From assembly GCF_019297855.1 (NCBI RefSeq), contig NZ_CP079194.1, positions 2,715,501 to 2,779,500 of the forward strand: a stretch of 64,000 nt of DNA, written 5' to 3'. Below the pieces are notes generated by a model. It was not told the origin of the DNA and made no database searches. It was given only the letters and a program-made list of their open reading frames with translations. The first letter of the stretch is position 1; each line of letters opens with the position of its first letter. Below, one piece after another: positions 18,115 through 25,476 of this stretch. This stretch comes from Gymnodinialimonas ceratoperidinii (lineage in GTDB: Bacteria; Pseudomonadota; Alphaproteobacteria; Rhodobacterales; Rhodobacteraceae). The position numbers and the translations under genes are program-made.

Positions 18115-18528
18115 TCAGATCGCCGTAAAGGTTAACGCACCAGCGGAGGCCATCGAGATCTCGTAGGTCGCCTCGCCGTCATGGGTGCCGGCATATTCGA
18201 TCGAGCCGATCTGGAATGGCCCCTCCACGATGCCGAAATCGGGGATGACGACCTGGAAATCGGGCACCCCTCCCTCGAAGAAAAGATCCCGCGCCCGCTC
18301 GTCGGTGGAGGCGTCGCGGAAGATCCCCGAGCCGCTAATCGAGGCCGATTTCACCCCCGCCCCACCCAACAACTCGCGCCATCCGCCGGTGCTCTCAAGG
18401 CTCGTCACATCCACGCTCTCGCTGTTGAACGAAAGCCGCGACGCCCGCAGCCCCGCCATCGTCTCGAACACGCCGTTTCCGTCCATGTCCACCTTCACCA
18501 GAAGGTCCTTGCCGTTCTGTGCCGTCAT
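18115..18528 (-). CDS. GTA g9-type major tail (tube) protein
   Basis: The 137-residue protein equals the usual length of the GTA major tail protein (TP901-1 type). It contains AQNGKDLLVKVDMDGNGVFE, RLSFNSESVDVTSLESTGG and GSGIFRDASTDERARDLFF, hallmarks of the family that polymerises to form the tube. The ATG at 18528 has GGAG seven bases upstream. Two upstream in-frame ATGs lack a good ribosome site. The penultimate codons include a rare TTA in a GTTAACC context (18131). Confidence 0.9.
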   Translation of the reverse strand: MTAQNGKDLLVKVDMDGNGVFETMAGLRASRLSFNSESVDVTSLESTGGWRELLGGAGVKSASISGSGIFRDASTDERARDLFFEGGVPDFQVVIPDFGIVEGPFQIGSIEYAGTHDGEATYEISMASAGALTFTAI

Positions 18529-18565
18529 GGAAATCTCCATTTCTATCATTTGGTTAGATCAGCGC

Positions 18566-18976
18566 TCACGCGCCGCTTGCATCGATCATCGCGCGAAACC
18601 AGATTTCGATCTCGCGGCCGTCGCCCACCCGCCGGGCGCGCGCACGCAGGAACCTCAGGCCGATCAGATTGCCTCTCGCGAGCGTCAAATCCGCGTCGCT
18701 CAAGGCATCGGAAACAGCCGCTGCAATCGTCTTGGCGGTGTGAAACCCCGCGGCGTCCGAGACGACCGTCACCGGGAAGTCATGCACCGCGCCGAACCCT
18801 GTGGCGTCCGAGGCGTCGCGCGCCCTTTCCGGTCCGAGGCTCACGTAGATCGGCGGCACCGGACCCGGCGGCAGCGCGTCGTAGATCGCGCCCTGGGTCA
18901 GGGACGCGACCGACGCGTCCATGGTTAACGCGGCGTAGACGGCCTCCTGCAGCGCGGCTGTGGCGGCATAGCTCAT
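18566..18976 (-). CDS. GTA g8-type tail terminator (DUF3168)
   Basis: This 136-residue protein matches DUF3168: ALQEAVYAALTMDASVASLT, GAIYDALPPGPVPPIYVSLG and FPVTVVSDAAGFHTAK. The family is the tail terminator or head-tail joining component of siphophage-like particles. The ATG overlaps the g7 stop (ATGA) and follows a GAGGAGGTGGGCG ribosome site. An upstream in-frame ATG would overlap g7 heavily and was rejected. Confidence 0.88.
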   Translation of the reverse strand: MSYAATAALQEAVYAALTMDASVASLTQGAIYDALPPGPVPPIYVSLGPERARDASDATGFGAVHDFPVTVVSDAAGFHTAKTIAAAVSDALSDADLTLARGNLIGLRFLRARARRVGDGREIEIWFRAMIDASGA

Positions 18977-19299
18977 GCGCCCACCTCCTCTTTTGCGAAA
19001 CACACGAGGTAACGGCCCGTCGCGTCAGCCTCCGTCACCGCGTCGATGTGGTAGACCCGGTCGCCGTCGCGAAACCGCATGGCCGCCGTGGGGCGCGACG
19101 GCGCACCTTGGGCGGCCGCGCGCATGGTGATCTTCAGTTTCAGCTCCGAGGCCTCCACCTCCCGACCGGCACCGCGTGGCAGGACTTCCGCCCAGATCGT
19201 GCCAAGTGCCTGCCAAACCTCGGCAAATCCGCCCGCGCCATCTTCCGCACGGCTCGGTGCTTCCAGCGTCAGCTTACGATTGAGATGGGGCACCCTCAT
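18973..19299 (-). CDS. GTA g7-type head-tail adaptor (stopper)
   Basis: The 108-residue protein starts MRVPHLNRKLTLEAP and has LGTIWAEVLPRGAGREVEAS and FRDGDRVYHIDAVTE, matching the phage head-tail joining/stopper family (SPP1 gp16-like). It closes the filled capsid and docks the tail. Start and stop both overlap neighbours by four bases (ATGA), placing it in a tight translational chain with g6 and g8. Longer in-frame upstream sequence runs through g6 and is not coding. Confidence 0.85.
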   Translation of the reverse strand: MRVPHLNRKLTLEAPSRAEDGAGGFAEVWQALGTIWAEVLPRGAGREVEASELKLKITMRAAAQGAPSRPTAAMRFRDGDRVYHIDAVTEADATGRYLVCFAKEEVGA

Positions 19300-19883
19300 G
19301 CCACCCCCCCGCGCAGACGGATCTGACGATAGGGTTCGATCAAGGACATCACCGCGGCGGGCATCTGCCGCGGTGCTGCGGCACCGAGGGTGTAGAACTC
19401 CGCGGCCAGGGCCAGCAGCGCGCGCTGGAGATCGGCAGGAACCGATGGCCAGGCGGCCCCGTATCCCGCCGTGAGCACGACCTCGATCGTCCCCCCCGGC
19501 GTGGGCGTCGGCAAAGCGCCGGACGTGGCATCGAGGCTCGGGCGGTGAGCGTCGGGCAGCAGCGTGTAGCGGGCAGGATCGACAAGCGTCTCCTCCCCGC
19601 CGCGCGCAATCAGCGTCACGCTGTCGACGCTCGAGACCGGGGCGACAGGCAACCCATGGCTCGCCGGATTGTGCCAGACCACCAGCGTCAGCGCGAATTG
19701 GCGTTGCATCAGCACCTTCCCGATCCGCGCCTCGATCGCTGCCATGGCGGACCGCAGACAATCCTCCAGTTGCGCATCCTGGCTGCCGTCATCGGCAAAC
19801 CCGGAGGAGAGACGCAGGTGCTCGGACAGCGCCTCCACCGGCAGCGCCGCACTGGGCACGGAGGTCAATTCGACCATCATCAT
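19296..19883 (-). CDS. GTA g6-type head-tail connector (adaptor)
   Basis: The 195-residue protein belongs to the phiE125 gp8-like/HK97 gp6-like connector family: VEALSEHLRLSSGFADDGSQ, LEDCLRSAMAAIEARIGKVL, GLPVAPVSSVDSVTL and AEFYTLGAAAPRQMPAAVMS. It attaches under the portal. Three consecutive ATG codons start the gene; the first (19883) has GGAG eight bases upstream and is chosen. That ribosome site can pair with TCCTA 12 bases further upstream (stem 19893-19908), and a 167-base spacer separates it from the capsid gene, unlike the overlaps elsewhere in the cluster. Confidence 0.87.
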   Translation of the reverse strand: MMMVELTSVPSAALPVEALSEHLRLSSGFADDGSQDAQLEDCLRSAMAAIEARIGKVLMQRQFALTLVVWHNPASHGLPVAPVSSVDSVTLIARGGEETLVDPARYTLLPDAHRPSLDATSGALPTPTPGGTIEVVLTAGYGAAWPSVPADLQRALLALAAEFYTLGAAAPRQMPAAVMSLIEPYRQIRLRGGVA

Positions 19884-20050
19884 CTTGATATCTCCTAGAA
19901 ATTTAGGATCTCTGGGAAGAGCTGGGGCGTGGCACTTGCCTCCGCGCTGCTCATGCGGAGAGACGCGCAGCTGGACCCGCGAAAGCCCGCACACACGCCC
20001 CACCCGCCCCAAGGCCGCATTGGCCCCGGAGCGGGATCGATGACCTCAGA

Positions 20051-21259
20051 TCAGCTGACGCCGAACTTCATCAACTTGATCGCCGCGAAGTCCGTCACGT
20101 CGCCGCCGACCCGCTTGGTGGCATAGAAAAGGACATGCGGCTTGGCCGAGAAGGGATCGCGCAAGACGCGCAGGTCGGGCCGCTCGGCGATGGTGTAGCC
20201 CGCGCCGAAGTCGCCGAACGCGATGGCCATGGCATCCACGGCAATGTCGGGCATGTCTTCGGCGATCAACACCGGGTAGCCCATCAGGCGCGCGGGCTCT
20301 CCTGCGGCCAATCCGTCGGACCACAGGAAACGGCCGTCGGCGTCCTTCATCTTCCGCACGGCGCCGGCGGTTTTCGAATTCATCACGAAATTCGCGTTGG
20401 CGCGGTAGCGGGCGCCCAGGGCATAGACCAGATCGACAATTGCATCGGCCGGGTTGGACGCGTCGAAGTCGCCCGCCGTTCCGGTCGCGACGTAGCCAAG
20501 GTTGCCCCAGCTCCAGGAGCCGTTGGCCGCCGTCGGGTGGTTCAGCAGGCCCGTCGGCTTCCCGACGCCGTCGCCGCTGATGAACGAGGCCGCCTCGGCC
20601 CGCGAGAACTTGTCGGCGATCCGCCCCGCCAGCCAGCCTTCGATGTCGAAAGCCGCGTCGTCCAGAAGGCGCTGCGACGCCTTGGGCAGCGCCGACAATT
20701 CATGCAGCGCGATCGAGATCCGCTCGATCGTGGGCGTGTCGGTTTCCGCCGTCGCGGTGACCTCGTCCGCCCATCCCGCACCGGTGTCGGTGCTGTCGAT
20801 CAACACGTCGAAAGAGGTCGCCTCGACCGTCACCACATTGGCCACGGATCGCAGGGAAGAGGAGGACCGCAGCACCGATTGGATCATCTCGGAGGTCTGC
20901 GGATCGACGAGGTAGCCGCCCTCGGCATTGACGGCCGTGTTCATCGCCTTGCCCTCCAGTTCCAGCCCGCGCAGGGCGTCATCGTCGCCGCAGCGCAAGT
21001 AGGATTTCAGCGCCAGCTTGTGCGGCGCGGTGGTGTCGATCTCCGCCGAGAGTGCGGGTCGGGCGAAAGAAGTCGTCTTGGTATTCAGCATGGCGATACG
21101 GTCTTCCTGCTTTTGGAGTTTTGCATTCATGTCGTCTTGGAAATCATTGAATTCACTTAAGAAGCCGCCAATCGCGGTCTTGACTTCAGCCACGTCCGCG
21201 CGCGGCACATGCAGGTCATCGGGTGCGCAGGCCGCGCCCCGGTCATGGGTCTCGGTCAT
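20051..21259 (-). CDS. GTA g5-type major capsid protein (HK97 fold)
   Basis: The 402-residue HK97-family capsid protein has an N-terminal delta-like coiled segment (FNDFQDDMNAKLQKQEDRIA), then MNTAVNAEGGYLVDPQTSEM, ASFISGDGVGKPTGLLN, FVMNSKTAGAVRKMKD, LLMGYPV-like ARLMGYPVLIAEDMPD and a C-terminal KRVGGDVTDFAAIKLMKFG. It would be processed by the g4 protease and assembles the GTA head. A TAAGGGACACCTC ribosome site precedes the ATG. A 52-base gap follows g4, and 167 bases separate it from g6. Confidence 0.94.
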   Translation of the reverse strand: MTETHDRGAACAPDDLHVPRADVAEVKTAIGGFLSEFNDFQDDMNAKLQKQEDRIAMLNTKTTSFARPALSAEIDTTAPHKLALKSYLRCGDDDALRGLELEGKAMNTAVNAEGGYLVDPQTSEMIQSVLRSSSSLRSVANVVTVEATSFDVLIDSTDTGAGWADEVTATAETDTPTIERISIALHELSALPKASQRLLDDAAFDIEGWLAGRIADKFSRAEAASFISGDGVGKPTGLLNHPTAANGSWSWGNLGYVATGTAGDFDASNPADAIVDLVYALGARYRANANFVMNSKTAGAVRKMKDADGRFLWSDGLAAGEPARLMGYPVLIAEDMPDIAVDAMAIAFGDFGAGYTIAERPDLRVLRDPFSAKPHVLFYATKRVGGDVTDFAAIKLMKFGVS

Positions 21260-21311
21260 GAGGTGTCCCTTACGGTTGAGGTGAGGCTCCCGGAGCGCCG
21301 GAAGCGGTCGA

Positions 21312-21863
21312 TCAGCGGGCCTTCCGGGCCGCCAGGTTCAGGCGAGCGTCCTCGAACACCTTCGCCAATTCGTGAAGCACGTCGGACTTGGCCTCATGCG
21401 GCGCGAGGCGCGCGTCGGGCAGCATCGGGAAGGTCACCAGCGACACCTCCCAAAGCTCCACCTCCGACAGGCAGCGCGCGCCCTTCTCGTCCTTGTGGGA
21501 TTTCACCGTGCGGTAGCCGATGGAGAGCCCGTCGATGGCCCCCGCGCGCGTCAGGGCCGCCGCCTCGCGGGCCCGCGCCACCGACTTCAGCAAGCGTCCC
21601 CTGACGAACAATCCGCGGTCATCTTCGCGGATCTCGTCCCAGATGCCGATCGGCTCACTCGGGTCGTGCTGCCACAGCATCTTGACCTTCCGGCCTGCGC
21701 CCAGGGATTTCGCATAAGCGCCTTTCTCGACCAGATCGCCGCCCTGATCTCGGGCCCCGAACAAAGAGGCGTATCCCGCAATGGCGAAATCGTCGTCCAG
21801 CGTCAGGTCGCTGTCGAAGCGTTGAAACTTCGCCTCCAACCCGCTTGGAAGAATCGTATTCAT
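21312..21863 (-). CDS. GTA g4-type prohead protease (HK97 family)
   Basis: This 183-residue serine protease matures the capsid. Visible motifs are FAIAGYASLFGARDQGGDLV, MLWQHDPSEPIGIWDEIRED with the catalytic His, GLFVRGRLLKSVARAREAA, DGLSIGYRTV with the catalytic Ser, and VELWEVSLVTFPMLPDARL. Order and spacing match U35-type prohead proteases. A TAGGAGCCTGAT ribosome site precedes the ATG. It sits between the small membrane protein g3.5 (9-base gap) and the capsid gene. Confidence 0.93.
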   Translation of the reverse strand: MNTILPSGLEAKFQRFDSDLTLDDDFAIAGYASLFGARDQGGDLVEKGAYAKSLGAGRKVKMLWQHDPSEPIGIWDEIREDDRGLFVRGRLLKSVARAREAAALTRAGAIDGLSIGYRTVKSHKDEKGARCLSEVELWEVSLVTFPMLPDARLAPHEAKSDVLHELAKVFEDARLNLAARKAR

Positions 21864-21872
21864 ATCAGGCTC

Positions 21873-22121
21873 CTATACGCCGACGTTCATGTTGAGTAGC
21901 TGACTGATGCCCTGCGCCAGGATCACCGAGACGACGCCAAAGACCGCCAGCCAGAGGCGCTTTTCCAGCCGTTGCAGCGCCAGCTCGATGGCCTCGAGCC
22001 GGAACGCCAGCGCGGCCCACCGCTCCTGCTGCACCCGCTCGTTGGCCTCGATCTGCGCGTTGGCGGCGTCGAACGGCGCATAGAGGTAGCGAGAGCCGCT
22101 CACCCCGCGCGGCTCGCTCAT
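21873..22121 (-). CDS. GTA g3.5-type small membrane protein
   Basis: The 82-residue protein has an acidic/polar N-terminal half with a helical repeat (AQIEANERVQQERWAALAFR, LEAIELALQRLEKRLWLAVF) and one C-terminal membrane span (GVVSVILAQGISQLLN). This is the g3.5 gene of GTA clusters, of unknown role. The start overlaps the portal gene stop by four bases (ATGA). A single-span protein in a particle cluster might guide assembly at the membrane or aid release, but this is conjecture. Confidence 0.78.
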   Translation of the reverse strand: MSEPRGVSGSRYLYAPFDAANAQIEANERVQQERWAALAFRLEAIELALQRLEKRLWLAVFGVVSVILAQGISQLLNMNVGV

Positions 22122-23278
22122 GGCTCGGGCTGCTCCGGCAGCCCCAACATCCGGCGTTTCTCGGCGTCGCTCAGAAATGTGGCCTCGGAGACCCGCCGCC
22201 ATTGCGCTTCCCTCTCGGCCGCCAGCGCCGGCACCCCGTCGAGGTCGGGCCGGACCGTCACCGCGTCACCCGACAGGCCCGAGAGCCAATGGGAGACGGA
22301 GGCCCAGACCCGCTCGGCCAGCGGCAGAACGGTGAGCCGGTAGAATGCCCGGTTGGCCTCGGCGTAATTGGCGTAGGTGGCGTCGCCGGGAATGCCGAGC
22401 AGCATCGGGGGCACGCCGAAGGCCAGCGCGATGTCGCGGGCGGCGGCTTCCTTGGTCTTCTGGAACTCCATGTCCGAGGGGCTGAAGCCCATCGGCTTCC
22501 AATCCAGCCCGCCCTCCAGCAACATCGGCCGCCCGGCATTGCGCGCGCCCTGATGGTGGCTCTCCAGCTCCATCTGCAAACGGTCGAACTGGTCCGGGCT
22601 CATCGTGCCCGCCCCGTCCAACCCGTTGTAGATGATCGCCCCTGACGGCCGGGCCGCGTTGTCGAGCAGCGCCTTCGACCACCGTGCCGCCGCATTGTGC
22701 ACGTCGATCGCCGTCGCCGCCGCCTGGATCGGCGCGAGGCCGTGATGGTCGTCCTGCGGGTGGAAGTTGCGGATGTGGCAGATCACCTCCGCCGGATAGC
22801 GATGCTTGCGCGCGCCGACGGTGTAATCATAGGCCTTGGGCCAGCCGTCCGCCCCCGGCACAAGGCTCATCCGGTCCGAGCGCAAGACGTGCAGCTCCGC
22901 CGGAAAGGCGTCCTCGGTGACGAGCGCTTCCAGGTAGGCATTGCCCGACAGCAGAAGCTGCGCGAAGGCCGCTTCCAGAAGGTCCGCGCGGGTCTGGCCC
23001 GCGTTGGGACGCGCCAGAAGCGACAGGAGGGGGTGCGCCTCATAGCGGCGCTCCGCATCGGCGCAGACCACCGGCAGCGCCGCAGCAGCCTCGGCGATGA
23101 CCTTCACGGCGCGGAAACCCACCGGGTTGCCGAGAAAGCCGTTCTTGGTCAGAGACCCCACGTCGCGCGGGCTCCAGACCACGCGGCCGGACGATCCCCA
23201 GACCGCCAGCCGGGCGCTGGCCGAGGCCTTTGCCTCCGGCGGCTTGCTCGGAGATTTCTTCAGGAAATCCAATGCCAT
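22118..23278 (-). CDS. GTA g3-type portal protein (HK97 family)
   Basis: The 386-residue protein is an HK97-type portal: VGFRAVKVIAEAAAALPVVC, LLSLLARPNAGQTRADLLEA, LLLSGNAYLEALV, HIRNFHPQDDHHGLAPIQAA, FGVPPMLLGIPGDATYANY. It forms the dodecameric channel for DNA packaging and exit. The ATG follows a GAGGAGAGG ribosome site. It lies 90 bases after the terminase and overlaps g3.5 by four bases. Length and motifs are complete. Confidence 0.94.
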   Translation of the reverse strand: MALDFLKKSPSKPPEAKASASARLAVWGSSGRVVWSPRDVGSLTKNGFLGNPVGFRAVKVIAEAAAALPVVCADAERRYEAHPLLSLLARPNAGQTRADLLEAAFAQLLLSGNAYLEALVTEDAFPAELHVLRSDRMSLVPGADGWPKAYDYTVGARKHRYPAEVICHIRNFHPQDDHHGLAPIQAAATAIDVHNAAARWSKALLDNAARPSGAIIYNGLDGAGTMSPDQFDRLQMELESHHQGARNAGRPMLLEGGLDWKPMGFSPSDMEFQKTKEAAARDIALAFGVPPMLLGIPGDATYANYAEANRAFYRLTVLPLAERVWASVSHWLSGLSGDAVTVRPDLDGVPALAAEREAQWRRVSEATFLSDAEKRRMLGLPEQPEP

Positions 23279-23368
23279 ATAAGCCTCTCCTCAAGTCATA
23301 CGTTAAGAGCCGGAAGGCCTGCGCTTTCCGGGTCGTCGGCCACTGGACGCGGCCGGTTCAATCTGTCG

Positions 23369-24724
23369 TCAAAGGTTGCGGATCGCCGGGTTCAAGCGGC
23401 GCTTCGCGGGCACCAGCATGCCCTCGGTCAGCGCCCAGACCAGCGCGTCGACCCGGTCCGGAGAGCCTTGCCCCTCGTAGCCGGTCACCGCCATCTTGCA
23501 CATCTCATCTTCCAACTCCGCGTGGGTGCCCAGATGCACCACCCGCCCTTGCTCGTAGAGCGCGGCCACGGGTTCGGCGCGCGCCACCTTCCCGACCGAG
23601 GCGCGCACCTCGCGGAAGTTGATCGTCGGATCGACCGAGCGCACGACGTCGGTGACAAGCTGCCCGCCCTGGTTCACCTCGCCCACCATCCGGCTGGCCG
23701 CGTGGCGGTGGTAGGCGGCCACGGCGGCATTGGCCCATTGGTTGGGCGACACCCCTTGAACCGAGCAATCCTCCAGCACCACCGCGCGCCAGCAGGCCGG
23801 GTCGCCGCTCTCGATGATGCCGACCACGACGATGCCGCAGGCGTCCGAGTCGGCATGGCCCGTCACCGGCGGATCGACCGCCACGATCACCCGCGACAGC
23901 TCCGGCGCCTCCGTGATCCGCCCCGCGTCGATCTCAGGGCGCCCCCACAGGGCGCCCTCGACGTCGTCCAGCAGCACGCCGTCCAACTCCTGTCGTCCCA
24001 ATCGCGTGTCGCCGTAGCGCAGCCGAACCTCGGTCAGGAAGGACTCTGCCAGGTAGGCCGCGTTGGCCTCGGTGGGCGCGTGGGTATGGGCCACCCGGTC
24101 GCGCGCCAGCAGGGTCTTGAGCACCGGCACGTTGCGCGGCGTCGTGGTGACGATCTGCTGCGGATGCTGCCCCAGCCGTAGGCCGAATTGCAGCATGTCC
24201 CAGGTCTCCTGTGCCTTGGGCCACTTGGCCAGTTCGTCCGACCACGCGAGGTCGAACTGCGGCCCCCGCAGCGCTTCGGGGTCATGGGCCGAGAAGACCT
24301 TCGCTTCCGCCCCGTTGGGCCACACCAGCTTGCGCTCCGTGGCGATCCAGCGCGGCACCCTGTCGGGTGGAGAGCAGGCGATCAGCCCGCTCTCTCCCTT
24401 CACCATCACCGCCAGCGCCTGGTCGTAGGTTTCGCCGATCAGCGCCACCCGCCGGGCGCGCCCCGGCGCCTCAGGCGTGGCGCCTTCCACCATCGAGCGG
24501 ACCCATTCCGCTCCGGCCCGCGTCTTGCCCGCTCCGCGCCCGCCCAGCACCACCCAGGTGGTCCAATCGCCCTCGGGGGGCAATTGGTGCGGCAGGGCCC
24601 AGAACTCGAACAACCACGGCAGGGCCGCCAGCGCGTTCTCATTCAGAGAGCTCAGGAACGCCGCTTCCGTGTCCCGATCCACGCAGGCAAGCCAGGCGGA
24701 GCCCGATTTCAGCCCGTGCCTCAT
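23369..24724 (-). CDS. GTA g2-type large terminase (packaging ATPase/nuclease)
   Basis: From ATG 24724 the protein has 451 residues: Walker A GGRGAGKT (residues 61-68) after WTTWVVL, Walker B FDLAWSDE, motif QIVTTTPRNVPVLK and a nuclease domain with VIVAVDPPVTGHADSDACG, MVGEVNQGGQ and SPDRVDALVWALTE. It packages random host DNA into GTA heads. The start is uncertain: ATG 24724 overlaps g1 by 86 bases. GTG 24682 and GTG 24778 (which has a good GGGAGAAGG site) are alternatives. The family usually starts close to LSSLNENALAALPWLFE. Confidence 0.92.
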   Translation of the reverse strand: MRHGLKSGSAWLACVDRDTEAAFLSSLNENALAALPWLFEFWALPHQLPPEGDWTTWVVLGGRGAGKTRAGAEWVRSMVEGATPEAPGRARRVALIGETYDQALAVMVKGESGLIACSPPDRVPRWIATERKLVWPNGAEAKVFSAHDPEALRGPQFDLAWSDELAKWPKAQETWDMLQFGLRLGQHPQQIVTTTPRNVPVLKTLLARDRVAHTHAPTEANAAYLAESFLTEVRLRYGDTRLGRQELDGVLLDDVEGALWGRPEIDAGRITEAPELSRVIVAVDPPVTGHADSDACGIVVVGIIESGDPACWRAVVLEDCSVQGVSPNQWANAAVAAYHRHAASRMVGEVNQGGQLVTDVVRSVDPTINFREVRASVGKVARAEPVAALYEQGRVVHLGTHAELEDEMCKMAVTGYEGQGSPDRVDALVWALTEGMLVPAKRRLNPAIRNL

Positions 24725-24995
24725 CGAGGTCGAGCTTTCCGGCCCCGCCCGATCCGAACCGTTTGCAACCTGCTTCACGTGCCTTCTCCCGCATTTCCAT
24801 GGTGTGCAGAAACGCGCCGTTCATCTGGCGCACCGCTTTCGCGACATCGCCCTCTCCGGCGTCGGGCGCCTGCTCCAGCGTCTTGCAGCTGTCCTGCAGC
24901 GCCCGGACAGCGCGGTCGAAGGCCTCTTGCGCCTGAAGCACCAGAGTCTCGTCCCGCGTCTCTTCCGAGGGTTCAGTATCAATAGCTTTGGTCAT
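24639..24995 (-). CDS. GTA g1-type small terminase
   Basis: The 118-residue protein is helical and acidic (EAFDRAVRALQDSCKTLEQA, VAKAVRQMNGAFLHTMEMRE, DEARAEIGLRLACL), fitting the GTA small terminase, which has lost the specific DNA-binding function of phage homologues in line with non-selective packaging. It is the first gene of the cluster. Its 3' end overlaps the proposed start of the large terminase in another frame. The ATG has only a weak GGGAACG site upstream. Confidence 0.78.
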   Translation of the reverse strand: MTKAIDTEPSEETRDETLVLQAQEAFDRAVRALQDSCKTLEQAPDAGEGDVAKAVRQMNGAFLHTMEMREKAREAGCKRFGSGGAGKLDLDEARAEIGLRLACLRGSGHGSGVPELSE

Positions 24996-25106
24996 GTTGG
25001 TCGTTCCCGTGTCCGTGATTGCTCTCGGTCACGAGCAGAATGCAGCAGCGCTGCCACGCTCTTTGGTCCGCCGGGGCAGTGCGCCCCGTCTCACCCGGAC
25101 AAAAAG

Positions 25107-25142
25107 AAACGGCCCCCAAGGCGTACCCTTGATCGGCCGTTT
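25107..25142 (-). terminator. Intrinsic terminator upstream of the GTA cluster
   Basis: A perfect 8-bp stem (AAACGGCC with GGCCGTTT) with inner AAGG/CCTT pairing is followed on the minus strand by CTTTTTG. It would stop minus-strand transcripts coming from mltG before the GTA genes, insulating the cluster. Confidence 0.65.
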
Positions 25143-25237
25143 GCCCACATCTTCCAGCTTGCCTAAAGGGATGCCATGGGCCGTTCGGTGGGTCAACTAA
25201 TATTGCGTTTTCAAAGGGTTAACGGACGCACCGCGCG

Positions 25238-25255
25238 CTAACGAACGATTAACCA
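25238..25255 (-). promoter_or_regulatory. CtrA-like binding motif
   Basis: CTAA-N7-TTAAC followed by CAT (25238-25255) differs by one base from the CtrA consensus TTAA-N7-TTAA. CtrA is known to control GTA expression in Rhodobacter capsulatus, though largely indirectly. Site assignment is by eye only. Confidence 0.3.
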
Positions 25256-25403
25256 TAGCGCTTTTGCGCCAATGTTTCCTGGGGCTGGCGCGCACGCGCT
25301 CCGGCACAGGCACCGCGCGCTCGGCCCAAAGAAAATGCGCGCCGCAATCCGCGAGCGCGCATCATTCGTCTCAAAGGTTAACAAACCGATGAAATTGAGG
25401 GGG

Positions 25404-25476
25404 CCAAGAGGCGGCTGCCGTCGCATTCGTAGGGCCGAGATCACGCGCCCCTAACCTGCAACGGCAGCCTCTTGCC
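25404..25476 (-). terminator. Long nested hairpin immediately after mltG
   Basis: CAAGAGGCGGCTGCCGTCGCA (25405-25425) pairs with TGCAACGGCAGCCTCTTG (25457-25474) with two bulged bases and one mismatch. The loop holds a second stem (AGGGC/GCCCCT). It begins at the mltG stop codon. There is no T-run, so it may be a mRNA 3'-end stabiliser rather than a terminator. Confidence 0.45.

Larger units (their letters stand above)
24996..25476. other. Intergenic region between mltG and the GTA cluster
   Basis: These 481 bases hold no gene I can support. They contain the presumed GTA promoter (24996 to about 25100), an intrinsic terminator on the minus strand (25107-25142), two GTTAAC hexamers (25218, 25377), a CTAA-N7-TTAAC motif followed by CAT (25238-25255) resembling a CtrA box, and a long nested inverted repeat directly after mltG (25404-25476). 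The AT content is locally higher than in neighbouring genes. Confidence 0.6.

Noticed and set aside
10522..25000. GTA cluster as an integrated prophage
   Set aside because: There is no integrase, repressor, replication or lysis gene and no attachment repeats; gene content and order match the GTA, including a single-operon layout.
25041..25056. Sigma-54-like GG-N10-GC (TGGCAGCGCTGCTGCA) on the minus strand upstream of the first GTA gene
   Set aside because: Only the GG and GC are matched; the rest deviates from the consensus and the sequence is also a simple GCAGC/GCTGC palindrome. GTA promoters are not known to use sigma-54.
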